From: Chloroflexota bacterium
Lineage (GTDB): Bacteria; Chloroflexota; Dormibacteria; Dormibacterales; Dormibacteraceae
DNA length: 47,618 nt
Assembly: GCA_005880695.1 (NCBI GenBank)
Contig: VBGR01000059.1
Location: forward strand, 1-47,618
Direction: 5' to 3'
Positions 30,298-37,469 of the stretch are shown piece by piece. A program made the position numbers and the translations under genes. Each line of letters begins with the position of its first letter. Position 1 is the stretch's first letter. The notes below the pieces were generated by a model. It was not told where the DNA came from, did not search any database, and saw nothing but the letters and a program-made list of their open reading frames with translations.

Positions 30298-31055
30298 GAG
30301 AACCGGCGCTGCTCTTCGCGCTGCGCGGCCCAGATCGTGAGAGCGGTGAAGAGGACCAGGTAGCCGGCGAGCCAGAGGACGCTCTGGAGCAGGTTTTCCT
30401 CGCTGACCCCGACGGCGTTCCAGGCCAGGCGCCCGTAGTGGTACATCGGCAGGTAGGGCGCGATCTTCTGAATGAAGTCGGGCAGGACTCGGACCGGAAA
30501 GAAGATCCCCGAGGCGAAAGCCATAGGCAGGTAGACGAGGTTGATGACCGGCAGTGCGGCGCGCGGCCCGAAGAGGTACCCGACTGCGAAGCCCATCGCG
30601 ATGAACGGGACCATGCCGATCAGGAGGCGCGCGGTGAGGTTCACATACTGATCGATCGGCAGCAGGACCTTGCCGAGGATGTAGGCGACGACGTAGAGGG
30701 CGACCAGGGCGACGAACGCAAACCCGATGGCTGTCGCCACCTTGCCAATCAGGTAGGCGATCGGCCGCAGCGGCGTCGCGCGCATGAGCGCGTCCATCCG
30801 CTCGCCGCGTTCGACCGCCACGCTGATTCCGAACGAGAAAAGAGAGACGTTAACCGCGGCATAGGCTGCGAGCGAGGCGAGGATGTAGGTGTGGATGTTG
30901 ACGCTGGAGTACTGACCTTGCTGGAGCCCGATGAAGAGGTAAAAGACGGCCGGCAGCGCGATGCTCGTCACCGAGAAGGCCGGCAGGCGCCAGAGCTTCA
31001 AGAATTCCGCCCGGGTCTGGGCCGCGACCATGGGCAGCAGCCGAGCCGTCTTCAT
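30294..31055 (-). CDS. ABC-2 type transporter permease
   Basis: This 253-residue protein has six hydrophobic segments and the ABC-2 layout: FLKLWRLPAFSVTSIALPAVFYLFI at the N-terminus, a MDALMRATPLRPIAYLIGK coupling helix, and a final PYLPMYHYGRLAWNAVG periplasmic stretch before the last helix. It pairs with the ATPase directly upstream (ATGA overlap) to form an exporter of drug, lipid or polysaccharide type; substrate unknown. The operon order is hpt, ATPase, permease. Confidence 0.9.
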   Translation of the reverse strand: MKTARLLPMVAAQTRAEFLKLWRLPAFSVTSIALPAVFYLFIGLQQGQYSSVNIHTYILASLAAYAAVNVSLFSFGISVAVERGERMDALMRATPLRPIAYLIGKVATAIGFAFVALVALYVVAYILGKVLLPIDQYVNLTARLLIGMVPFIAMGFAVGYLFGPRAALPVINLVYLPMAFASGIFFPVRVLPDFIQKIAPYLPMYHYGRLAWNAVGVSEENLLQSVLWLAGYLVLFTALTIWAAQREEQRRFS

Positions 31056-31987
31056 CCCCGGCCCTCGGTGAGGCTCAGCACGGCCTCCTCCAGGCCCGCG
31101 CCGACGACCTCCAGGTCGCGGATCTGCGTACCGCGCTCGAAGAGGGCTTTGAGGACCGCCTCGGGCTCGTTCGTGAGCAGCTCGACCGTCGAGTCGCGGA
31201 TCGACAGGTTCTGGATAGCGAGGTCGCGGAAGTCGGCGTCCTGCAGGGGTCCCGCCGTCGTGAAGCTGACCTTCTTTCCGGGCACGCGGTCTTTGATTGC
31301 GGCCGGGCTGCCCTCGGCGACCTTCACGCCGTGATCGACGACGACGACGCGCGTAGCCAGGGCGTCGGCTTCTTCAAGGTAGTGGGTGGTCAGGACGATT
31401 CCCTTGCCGCCGCCGACGAGCGCCCGCACCTGTTCCCAGAAGGCGCGCCGCGAGGCCACATCGAGTCCCACGGTCGGCTCGTCCAGGAAGAGCATGTCGG
31501 GGTCGCCGCAGACGGCCAGCGCGAAGTAGACGCGCTGCTTCTGACCGCCGGAAAGCTGCGAGATCAGCTTCCCGCCGAGGTCGCTGATGGAGGCGATTTC
31601 GAGCACGCGCTCAGTCGGCAATGGGCGCGGGTAGTAAGTCCGGAAAAGGTCGACGATCTCGCGGACCCGCAGCGAAAGCGGGACGCCGGACTCCTGCAGC
31701 ATCACTCCCATCCGGCTTCGGGCGCGGATGTCGGTGGGTGCCAGCCCGAAGAGCCGCGCCGACCCGGAGGTCGGCTTGCGCAGCCCCGTCATGAGGCTGA
31801 TGGCCGTCGTCTTGCCGGCGCCGTTGGGTCCGAGCATCGCCACCAGCTCGCCGGCGTTGACGGCGAGCGACACACCTTTCAGCGCCTGGACGTCGCCGTA
31901 GCTTTTGTGGGCGTCGACCAGCTCGGCGAACGGCCGCCCGTCAGCCGAGCGAATAGATGCCTGGGAGCTCGCGGTAGAGCCCGGCAT
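31052..31987 (-). CDS. ABC transporter ATP-binding protein (ABC-2 exporter)
   Basis: This 311-residue nucleotide-binding protein has Walker A GPNGAGKTT, a Q-loop LQESGVPL, signature LSGGQKQR, Walker B LFLDEPTVGLD and switch His in VLTTHYLEEAD. The C-terminal ~90 residues are the accessory domain found in CcmA/NatA-type exporters. Its start (ATG 31987) lies inside the end of hpt, an overlap of 47 nt. No later ATG/GTG precedes the Walker A strand, so the overlap seems real. It is translationally coupled to the permease. Confidence 0.93.
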   Translation of the reverse strand: MPGSTASSQASIRSADGRPFAELVDAHKSYGDVQALKGVSLAVNAGELVAMLGPNGAGKTTAISLMTGLRKPTSGSARLFGLAPTDIRARSRMGVMLQESGVPLSLRVREIVDLFRTYYPRPLPTERVLEIASISDLGGKLISQLSGGQKQRVYFALAVCGDPDMLFLDEPTVGLDVASRRAFWEQVRALVGGGKGIVLTTHYLEEADALATRVVVVDHGVKVAEGSPAAIKDRVPGKKVSFTTAGPLQDADFRDLAIQNLSIRDSTVELLTNEPEAVLKALFERGTQIRDLEVVGAGLEEAVLSLTEGRG

Positions 31988-32501
31988 AGTCGAGACCGTA
32001 GCCGATCACGAATCGGTCCGGGATGACGAAGCCGGTGAAGTCGATGTGGGTGGGGACCTCGCGCCGAGCGGGCCGGTCGAGCAGAGACGCCAGCCGGATC
32101 GAGGCGGGTCGCTGCCGGCGCAGCTTTTTCAAGATCACGTTGATGGTGCGGCCGGAGTCGACGATGTCCTCGACCAGGAGGACGTGTCTTGCGGTGAGCG
32201 GGCCCTCGACGAGGTGGGCGAACTTGACCCTGCCGGAGCTGGCTGTCCCCGCCCCGTAGCTGGATGCCCTGACGAACTCCAGCTCGGCCGGGATGCTGAG
32301 GGCGCGGAGAAGGTCGGAGGCGAAGACCGCGGCGCCCTTCAGGATCACGACTATGACGAGCGGCTGGTCGATGTCCTGGTAGGTCCCCGAGATCTCGCGC
32401 CCCAGCTCGCGCACCCGACGCGCGATTCGCTGGGGCGTGATCATCGCCTTTCCGGAACCTCGCTTCGGCGGCGCCGCCGGCGGGCTCAGGACGTCAGCCA
32501 T
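31941..32501 (-). CDS. hpt: Hypoxanthine phosphoribosyltransferase
   Basis: This type I phosphoribosyltransferase of 186 residues has the PRPP-binding motif VLLVEDIVDSGRTIN, the N-terminal VVILKGAAVFASDLLRAL loop, a SSYGAGTASSGRV flexible catalytic loop and the purine-contacting FVIPDRFVIGYGLDYAGLYRELP. It salvages hypoxanthine and guanine to IMP and GMP. TAAACT ends 8 nt before the ATG, so the mRNA is probably leaderless; its promoter lies over the 3' end of the phosphoesterase gene. It leads an operon with an ABC exporter. Confidence 0.95.
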   Translation of the reverse strand: MADVLSPPAAPPKRGSGKAMITPQRIARRVRELGREISGTYQDIDQPLVIVVILKGAAVFASDLLRALSIPAELEFVRASSYGAGTASSGRVKFAHLVEGPLTARHVLLVEDIVDSGRTINVILKKLRRQRPASIRLASLLDRPARREVPTHIDFTGFVIPDRFVIGYGLDYAGLYRELPGIYSLG

Positions 32502-32507
32502 GTGGCC

Positions 32508-33239
32508 TCAGTTTAGTGATCCCCGACCCTGGACACCCAGCGGGCCGACCGAGGCCTGCACCGGGGCCAGCCGCTGGTAGCGCGGGCGCCCGAATCGGCT
32601 CAGACCGCCGTCGAAGTTGATCGCCCGGCCGCCGCCGTAGACCTCTGGCTTCGCCGCCGAGTGGGGGGTGTGCCCGTGCACGACCCGCTCCGCGCCGGTG
32701 CGCTCGAGCCAGCGCTGTAAGCGCCCCGGACGCTTGAAGATCGAGCGGGGGCTGAGTGCCGCCCAGAGCTCGGCCTCTCGGCCCGGCTCCGCCAGCAGCT
32801 CGCGGATGGTGGCGTTGACCACCTTCGGATCGCCGCTCCCCGCCAGCTCCCAGTAGCCGTCGTTATCGCTGTGCTCGACGATCGTCCCGTCGTCGAGCAT
32901 CAGCAGGGCGGGGCGATCCAGGAGCCAGGCCTGCAGCGTGGGGTCCTTCCTCAATTCTTCGAGGTCGTGCAGCTCGCCCCCGACGCTCAGCCAGCCGCCG
33001 ATGGACTCCGGGTCGCGGAGCGCCCTCAGCATGGCGACCTCATGGTTGCCCAGAAGCACTGTCGAATTCGGCCGGTCACGAGCGTAGCGGAGCGCTCCGA
33101 CGCCGAACGGGCCCCCGTCGACAAGGTCGCCCAGGAAGATGGTCCGCCACTCCTGAGGCGGGTACGGCTTGAGAGCTGTGAACAGACGCTCCAGGTCGCC
33201 GTGAACGTCGCCGACGATCAGTACGGGGAGCTCGCTCAA
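32508..33239 (-). CDS. Calcineurin-like metallophosphoesterase (PPP/ApaH-type)
   Basis: This 243-residue protein has all metal-site motifs of the calcineurin-like superfamily: LIVGDVHGDLERL (D, H), FLGDLVDGGP (D), LLGNHEVAML (N, H) and VVHGHTPHS (H). The spacing is that of PPP-type and diadenosine-tetraphosphatase-like enzymes, so protein or nucleotide phosphate esters are possible substrates. The start is TTG at 33239, overlapping the Nmad3-like stop as TTGA. The longer open frame upstream is an Arg-rich shadow. The two genes are therefore coupled, which argues for a joint role. Confidence 0.85.
   Translation of the reverse strand: MSELPVLIVGDVHGDLERLFTALKPYPPQEWRTIFLGDLVDGGPFGVGALRYARDRPNSTVLLGNHEVAMLRALRDPESIGGWLSVGGELHDLEELRKDPTLQAWLLDRPALLMLDDGTIVEHSDNDGYWELAGSGDPKVVNATIRELLAEPGREAELWAALSPRSIFKRPGRLQRWLERTGAERVVHGHTPHSAAKPEVYGGGRAINFDGGLSRFGRPRYQRLAPVQASVGPLGVQGRGSLN
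32510..32515 (-). promoter_or_regulatory. -10 box (TAAACT) of hpt
   Basis: TAAACT on the minus strand ends 8 nt before the hpt ATG with no ribosome site between. It overlaps the last codons of the upstream phosphoesterase gene. Confidence 0.5.
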
Positions 33240-33853
33240 GCCAGGCGGCGAACGGCCCGGGTGTAAGAGCCGATGGTTTGCAGCTCGGTCCGGTGCGGTC
33301 GCCAGAGCCAGCCGGTTCCGAAGAGCGATTCGGCCTCGCTGCGTCCAAAGGGACGCGCCCGCGCGAAGAGCTGACTGCCGGCGCCACCGCGAAAGACCCA
33401 GAAGGAGTCCCAGCAGCCGGTGGCCCGGGCCCGCCGGACGTGGGCGTTGGCGTCCCACCAGCCCCGTCCGGGATCCTCGAGGACGTCAGCCAGGACGGCC
33501 GCCACGACCAGCCGGCCGACGAGGAAGAAGCCGCACGGATGGAGACGTGCCAGAAAGAGGATTTCATCGCCCGGTCGCGCACGGCGGAGGCTGAAGGCCC
33601 GCCCGGCGCGCCGGCAGTTGTCGCCGTAGGTTGGGATCGGCGACGTTAGGTCGGGGTCGAGGTGGACCGCGCGATCGAGCCAGCCGACCGGGGCATAGGG
33701 AGCCAGGTCGGGGAGATCGCCGAGGCGCAGCATTGGCGGCGACCAGGCGACTCGCTCGGGGATCGGCAGGAGCCGAAAGCTGCCGTCCGCGAAAAGCGGT
33801 GAGTGCGCGGTGTGGGCCGCGTTGACCCCGACATTGGCGACGAAGGTGGCCAT
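33236..33853 (-). CDS. Nmad3-like (nucleotide modification associated) protein
   Basis: This 205-residue protein opens ATFVANVGVNAAHTAHSPLF and ADGSFRLLPIPE, closely following the (G)x-PIF-DG-F-y-PIPE pattern of the Nmad3 family, found in bacterial and phage loci for modified nucleic-acid bases. Later motifs include DLTSPIPTYGD, RARPGDEILFLARL and LFARARPFGRSE. Family members' biochemical role is not well established. It is coupled by TTGA to a metallophosphoesterase and lies next to two tRNA genes on the opposite strand. No ribosome site is evident before its ATG. Confidence 0.6.
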   Translation of the reverse strand: MATFVANVGVNAAHTAHSPLFADGSFRLLPIPERVAWSPPMLRLGDLPDLAPYAPVGWLDRAVHLDPDLTSPIPTYGDNCRRAGRAFSLRRARPGDEILFLARLHPCGFFLVGRLVVAAVLADVLEDPGRGWWDANAHVRRARATGCWDSFWVFRGGAGSQLFARARPFGRSEAESLFGTGWLWRPHRTELQTIGSYTRAVRRLA

Positions 33854-33873
33854 GGTTGTCCAGTGTGCCCGGG

Positions 33874-33879
33874 TAAACT
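33874..33879 (+). promoter_or_regulatory. Possible -10 box (TAAACT) of the tRNA pair
   Basis: TAAACT lies 14 nt before the tRNA-Trp 5' end and is identical to the hpt -10 box. No good -35 is seen at normal spacing. Confidence 0.35.
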
Positions 33880-33893
33880 TGCTTCCGGTTCGT

Positions 33894-33971
33894 AGGGGCG
33901 TAGCTCAGTCTGGTCAGAGCGGCGGTCTCCAAAACCGCGGGCCGAGGGTTCGAATCCTTCCGCCCCTGCCA
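33894..33971 (+). tRNA. tRNA-Trp (anticodon CCA)
   Basis: A full cloverleaf can be folded. The acceptor stem AGGGGCG pairs with CGCCCCT, the D-arm is AGCTCAGTCTGGTCAGAGC, the anticodon stem GCGGT/ACCGC encloses the loop CTCCAAA with anticodon CCA, the T-loop is GGTTCGAATCC, and the discriminator G is followed by an encoded CCA tail. It is followed after 12 nt by tRNA-Ile. Confidence 0.95.
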
Positions 33972-33983
33972 CAAACCCGACCT

Positions 33984-34059
33984 GGGCCGCTAGCTCAACT
34001 GGCAGAGCGCCGTGCTGATAACGCGGAGGTAGGTGGTTCGAGTCCACCGCGGCCCACCA
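33984..34059 (+). tRNA. tRNA-Ile (anticodon GAT)
   Basis: The acceptor stem GGGCCGC pairs with GCGGCCC, the D-arm is AGCTCAACTGGCAGAGC, the anticodon stem CCGTG/CGCGG (one T-G pair) encloses CTGATAA with anticodon GAT, the T-arm is GGTGGTTCGAGTCCACC, and discriminator A is followed by an encoded CCA. It is not in an rRNA spacer, which is where tRNA-Ile(GAT) is often found. Confidence 0.95.
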
Positions 34060-34127
34060 CCCGCTGCTTGGCACGGCACTTGAGAACGCGGCGCGGACCA
34101 GCCGGACGGAGCTTCCGTTATAACGAA

Positions 34128-34158
34128 TTGCTATAGACCGTCTATCCGTAGTACGGTC
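34128..34158 (+). promoter_or_regulatory. Promoter with inverted repeat upstream of the LVIVD gene
   Basis: TTGCTA (34128-34133), 18 bp, then TACGGT (34152-34157) form a plausible promoter ending 8 nt before ATG 34166, so the message may be leaderless. GACCGT (34136-34141) and ACGGTC (34153-34158) are exact inverted arms spanning the spacer and the -10 box, a position where a bound repressor would block transcription. Confidence 0.45.
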
Positions 34159-34165
34159 ATGTACG

Positions 34166-35635
34166 ATGGCCGGTTTTCCCGTGCGAACACTGGTACCTGC
34201 CTTCGCCGCGCTGCTCCTGGTGCTGGCTGCGCCCTCGACCGTGAGCGGCGCTCAGCTGTATGCCGGCCCCACCCCACAGCTCGCCTGCGACAAGCAGTCG
34301 CTCCCGGAAACCGGTGCCCAGGGCCGGGTGCCCAAGGCCGAGGTCGACAACGGGCGTGCCGCCATGGGTTATCGCTGCAACACCGCCCAGGTCGGCACCT
34401 TTGGCGGCTCCGGCGGCTTCCGGGTCGAGCGCTACATCGACGCTAGCGGTCACGACTGCGCCTTCTACGACAGCACGCTGCTCTTTCCGACCAGCGCGCC
34501 CAACAACGCGCAGGAAGGCCTTGGCGTATACGTCCTCGACATGACCGACCATGCCCATCCCGTTCACACGGCGAGCCTGACCACCCCGGCCATGCTGTCG
34601 CCGCACGAGTCGCTACGGCTGAACCAAAAGCGCGGCCTCCTGGCCGCCGACATGGGCTACCCGACTTTCAATCCTGGCTTCGTCGATGTCTACGACGTGA
34701 GCAATGACTGCCGGCATCCCGCGCTCGATTCGTCGACTCCGATGGGCATCCTCGGGCACGAGAGCGCCTTCTCGCCCGACGGGACCGTGTTCTACGTGAG
34801 CTCGACCGGCGGGCACACGCTTGCCGCCGTCGACCTGACCAACCCGAGGGTACCCATCACCATCTGGGGCACGGGCGACTACGCGCCGCATGGCATGAGC
34901 GTCAGCGGAGACGGCAACCGGCTATACATCGCCGACACCGCCCTGCCAGGCCTGATCATCCTCGACGTCAGCGAGATCAACAAACACCAGCTCAACCCCA
35001 ACGTGCCGGTGGTCAGCAAGCTCTCCTGGCCGGGCGTGAGCATCCCGCAGAACGCCATCCCCTTCAGCGAGAAGGGCCACCCCTACCTGGTCGAGGTAGA
35101 CGAGTACACCAACACAACCACCCATCCGAGCCAAAGCGCCATTCAAAACGGCGGGTACGACCCCAACGCCAGCGTTGGGGCGGCGCGGATCATCGACATC
35201 CGGAACGACCGAAGCCCGTTCGTCGTTTCAAACCTGCGTCTGGCGGTCAACCAAACCAGCGCGCGCAGCGGCGACCAGCAGAACGACTACGGCGCCAAGA
35301 GCGGGGTCCAGGGCTACGCCGCCCATTACTGCAACGTGCCGACGGCGGTCGACCCGACCTACGTCGCCTGCAGCTTCATCTTGAGCGGCCTTCGTGTGTT
35401 CAACATCCAGGACCTCCTGCACCCCTACGAGATGGCCTATTTCAACGCGCCGTCCAGGCCGCCCAGCCCGGCCTACGCGGGGATCAACGGGGGCAACTTC
35501 GCGATGAGCGCGCCTACCTTCGACACCAGCCGTAACGAGGTCTGGTACAGCGACGGGTTCTGGGGCTTCTACGTCGTGAAGCTCACACCGGGCGCGTTCA
35601 GCACCGCCCGGCCGCATCCGGCCCCAACGGGCTGA
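34166..35635 (+). CDS. Secreted LVIVD-repeat beta-propeller protein
   Basis: This 489-residue exported protein has a signal peptide (VRTLVPAFAALLLVLAAPSTVSGA) and mature sequence with repeated propeller blades: GVYVLDMTDHAHPVHTASL, GFVDVYDVSNDCRHPAL, HTLAAVDLTNPRVPITIWG, GLIILDVSEINKHQLNPNV, ARIIDIRNDRSPFVVSNLR and GLRVFNIQDLLHPYEMAYF. These match the LVIVD repeat (hydrophobic-IxDxS-P-x-P). Paired cysteines suggest disulfides. Function of the family is unknown; it lies outside the cell or on its surface. A close alternative ATG at 34159 is out of frame. Confidence 0.85.
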   Translation: MAGFPVRTLVPAFAALLLVLAAPSTVSGAQLYAGPTPQLACDKQSLPETGAQGRVPKAEVDNGRAAMGYRCNTAQVGTFGGSGGFRVERYIDASGHDCAFYDSTLLFPTSAPNNAQEGLGVYVLDMTDHAHPVHTASLTTPAMLSPHESLRLNQKRGLLAADMGYPTFNPGFVDVYDVSNDCRHPALDSSTPMGILGHESAFSPDGTVFYVSSTGGHTLAAVDLTNPRVPITIWGTGDYAPHGMSVSGDGNRLYIADTALPGLIILDVSEINKHQLNPNVPVVSKLSWPGVSIPQNAIPFSEKGHPYLVEVDEYTNTTTHPSQSAIQNGGYDPNASVGAARIIDIRNDRSPFVVSNLRLAVNQTSARSGDQQNDYGAKSGVQGYAAHYCNVPTAVDPTYVACSFILSGLRVFNIQDLLHPYEMAYFNAPSRPPSPAYAGINGGNFAMSAPTFDTSRNEVWYSDGFWGFYVVKLTPGAFSTARPHPAPTG

Positions 35636-35849
35636 ACGGCGAGTCCAGCGCGGCCCACCACCGGTAATTCGGTGGGTTGCTTGGCTCGCGACAGAGTTCG
35701 CGGTCACCGCTGAAACGAACACTCTCCGGGCTCTCCGCGTTCTAGCTGAGTTGAATCGCATCGCAAGCACCTGCCGCGCACCCGACGGTGCATCCACCGA
35801 CCTGCCGTTCAATCGGTCAAATGGACAAGGGTCTGCGCGTCATGTACAA

Positions 35850-36527
35850 ATGAATGTTCTAGAGACTGAGGGGGGACCGACACTGTTCAGCATCGGCATC
35901 GTCGATGACCATCCCGTTTTCCGGCTTGGACTCAGCCGCCTCCTAGAGACCGATCCGGATCTGCACGTCGCCTGGGAGCTGACTGACGCGACGAGCGTTC
36001 TGCCGACCCTGGCCGTCAATCCTGTCGACGTCGTCCTGATCGACCTGGTCCTGGCGGTTGGGCAAGACAGCCTCGCCGCCATCCGAGGGATGCGCCGAAT
36101 GCACCCTGAGGTGCGCGTCATCATGATCTCTGCCTCCCTCGATCCTGAGGTTGCCGAGGCAGCCCAGATCTGTGGGGCTGACGCCTATCTGCCGAAGGAT
36201 CTGCCGGCTGCTGAGACCCTGGCTGCTGTCAGGAGCATTGCCCGGGTGTCCAGCCGTGAGCGCTTCCGGAACTTTCTTACCGAAGGCATGGTCAAGCGTC
36301 CCAATGGGGTCCTCGAGTACGGCCTCACTAAGCGAGAGGCCCAGGTGCTGGCCGAGCTCCGGCGAGGCTGGTCAAACCGCGAGATCGCCTCCCATCTCGG
36401 CGTCTCGACATCGACGGTCAACAAGCATGTCCAGAAGGTTTTGAAGAAGCTCCGCGTGCGAACCCGAGCCCAGGCGATCGCCAGCTTCGCCTCGGGGACA
36501 AGCCGCCCGCAGTCGGAGGTTTGTTAA
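35850..36527 (+). CDS. LuxR/NarL-type response regulator 1
   Basis: The receiver domain has the acidic pair in GIVDDHPVF (D19, D20), a phospho-acceptor Asp in VVLIDLVLAV (D65) and the conserved Lys in AYLPKDLPA (K116). The C-terminal LuxR helix-turn-helix is LTKREAQVLAELRRGWSNREIASHLGVSTSTVNKHVQKVLKKL. It is therefore a phosphorylation-competent DNA-binding regulator. I start it at ATG 35850; the open frame goes back to 35751 but that extension is unlike a receiver N-terminus. It lies 213 bp upstream of a histidine kinase operon on the same strand and may act with it. No kinase is directly coupled to it. Confidence 0.88.
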   Translation: MNVLETEGGPTLFSIGIVDDHPVFRLGLSRLLETDPDLHVAWELTDATSVLPTLAVNPVDVVLIDLVLAVGQDSLAAIRGMRRMHPEVRVIMISASLDPEVAEAAQICGADAYLPKDLPAAETLAAVRSIARVSSRERFRNFLTEGMVKRPNGVLEYGLTKREAQVLAELRRGWSNREIASHLGVSTSTVNKHVQKVLKKLRVRTRAQAIASFASGTSRPQSEVC

Positions 36528-36563
36528 TAAGGTGAGCAAAACATGGGCAGAACCGGTGGAAAG

Positions 36564-36609
36564 ATGGTCAATTCTGACCATTGACTTCCCCCCGGGAGTG
36601 GCGTTTAGT
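36564..36609 (+). promoter_or_regulatory. Promoter with adjacent perfect palindrome, histidine kinase operon
   Basis: TTGACT (36581-36586), 17 bp, and TTTAGT (36604-36609) make a good sigma70-like promoter. Its -35 box directly abuts the perfect inverted repeat ATGGTCA-ATTC-TGACCAT (36564-36581). A palindrome there is well placed for an activator or repressor, perhaps one of the LuxR-type regulators encoded on either side. The expected transcription start is about 36616. Confidence 0.6.
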
Positions 36610-36614
36610 CACAA

Positions 36615-36705
36615 CTGGTAGTAGGACTGACCCAAATTGGGTGGGCCGCTTTTAGGACAAGTGGCCGGGTTCCTACTACAGCGGTCCGGGAAGCGAATGT
36701 CCCGC
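36615..36705 (+). ncRNA. Structured 5' leader: three-way junction RNA upstream of the kinase operon
   Basis: P1 is GTAGTAGGA (36618-36626) paired with TCCTACTAC (36671-36679), a perfect 9 bp that extends two pairs past a bulged G. Inside, P2 is ACCCAA-A-TTGGGT (36630-36642; physically about 4 bp with a 5-nt loop) and P3 is GGCCGCTT (36644-36651) with AAGTGGCC (36659-36666), 8 bp with one G-U and a 7-nt loop. A further stem CGGGA/TCCCG (36687-36704) follows, then a strong purine-rich ribosome site (GGGGGGAGAG) before GTG 36741. P1 begins where the upstream promoter should start transcription. I cannot match it to a known riboswitch class. Confidence 0.55.
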
Positions 36706-36740
36706 CGGCCGACTGGGGTTGATCGTTAAGGGGGGAGAGC

Positions 36741-37469
36741 GTGACTTTGCCAGGCGTGGTGCCCAGAGCATCGAGGGCCATGGCCAGGCGTGTCGTGCTG
36801 GAACAGAACATCAAGCAGCTGCTCGCGCGTGAGCTCCACGACCGAGTCGCCCAGACCCTGACCTCGATGCTGGTCGAGCTCGAGAACTTCAAAGCCTCGC
36901 AGGTCGGTCGCCAGTCAGTCCTCCTCGAGGTGGATGGTCTCCAGGACTCGACGAGGGACGTTCTCAACGAGCTGCGCGGGCTCTTCTATGAGCTGCGCGG
37001 CGAGGAAGGGATGGGCGACAGCTTCGTAGACAAGGTGCGTCTGCTGATCGCGCGGTTCCACGAGAAGACAAGCATCGAAGCCCATCTGAGCGTGCAGCGC
37101 GGCTGGCCGGCCAGACTGCGACCGCAGATCGCTCTGAATGTCTATCGCATCATCGAGGAGGCGCTCGCAAACGTCCGCATGCACAGCGGCGCAAATGCGG
37201 TTAGAGTCGCTCTCAAACGCTATTCACTCAGTCACCTGGCCGTCGAGGTTCGGGATGACGGGAGAGGCGTAGACACCGATGAGTCCCGCCTCCTGGGAAT
37301 GGGAACGGTCGGCATGCGTGAGCGCGCCGTCATCCTTGGCGGAAAGCTGCAGATCGAGAGTTTTGGCGGCCACGGCACGAAGGTCCTTGCGATCTTTCCC
37401 AAGGAGCTTGTGCCGATCAAAGACCTGATTTCGCCACAGGAATTACTCGTACCGGAGATAAGCGCATGA
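36741..37469 (+). CDS. Soluble NarL-partner histidine kinase (HisKA_3)
   Basis: This 242-residue kinase has no membrane segment or recognisable sensor domain. The dimerisation/phosphoacceptor helix LLARELHDRVAQTLTSMLVEL carries His33 in the HDR motif of HisKA_3 kinases. The ATPase domain has the N box ALANVRMHSGANAV, VEVRDDGRGVD, GTVGMRERAVILGG and FGGHGTKVLAIFP. It phosphorylates a NarL-type regulator, most likely the one encoded next, whose ATG overlaps its stop (ATGA). Input must come through the N-terminal ~25 residues, a partner protein or control of expression. The GTG start follows GGGGGGAGAGC. Confidence 0.92.
   Translation: MTLPGVVPRASRAMARRVVLEQNIKQLLARELHDRVAQTLTSMLVELENFKASQVGRQSVLLEVDGLQDSTRDVLNELRGLFYELRGEEGMGDSFVDKVRLLIARFHEKTSIEAHLSVQRGWPARLRPQIALNVYRIIEEALANVRMHSGANAVRVALKRYSLSHLAVEVRDDGRGVDTDESRLLGMGTVGMRERAVILGGKLQIESFGGHGTKVLAIFPKELVPIKDLISPQELLVPEISA

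Noticed and set aside
34060-34135. Terminator after the tRNA pair (ACGGAGCTTCCGT)
   Set aside because: The stem is only 5 bp with a short loop and no T-run follows, so it is too weak to call.
36615-36705. Known riboswitch class (purine, c-di-GMP, TPP, SAM)
   Set aside because: I looked for the conserved core sequences of these classes and did not find them. Only the general three-way-junction shape is shared.
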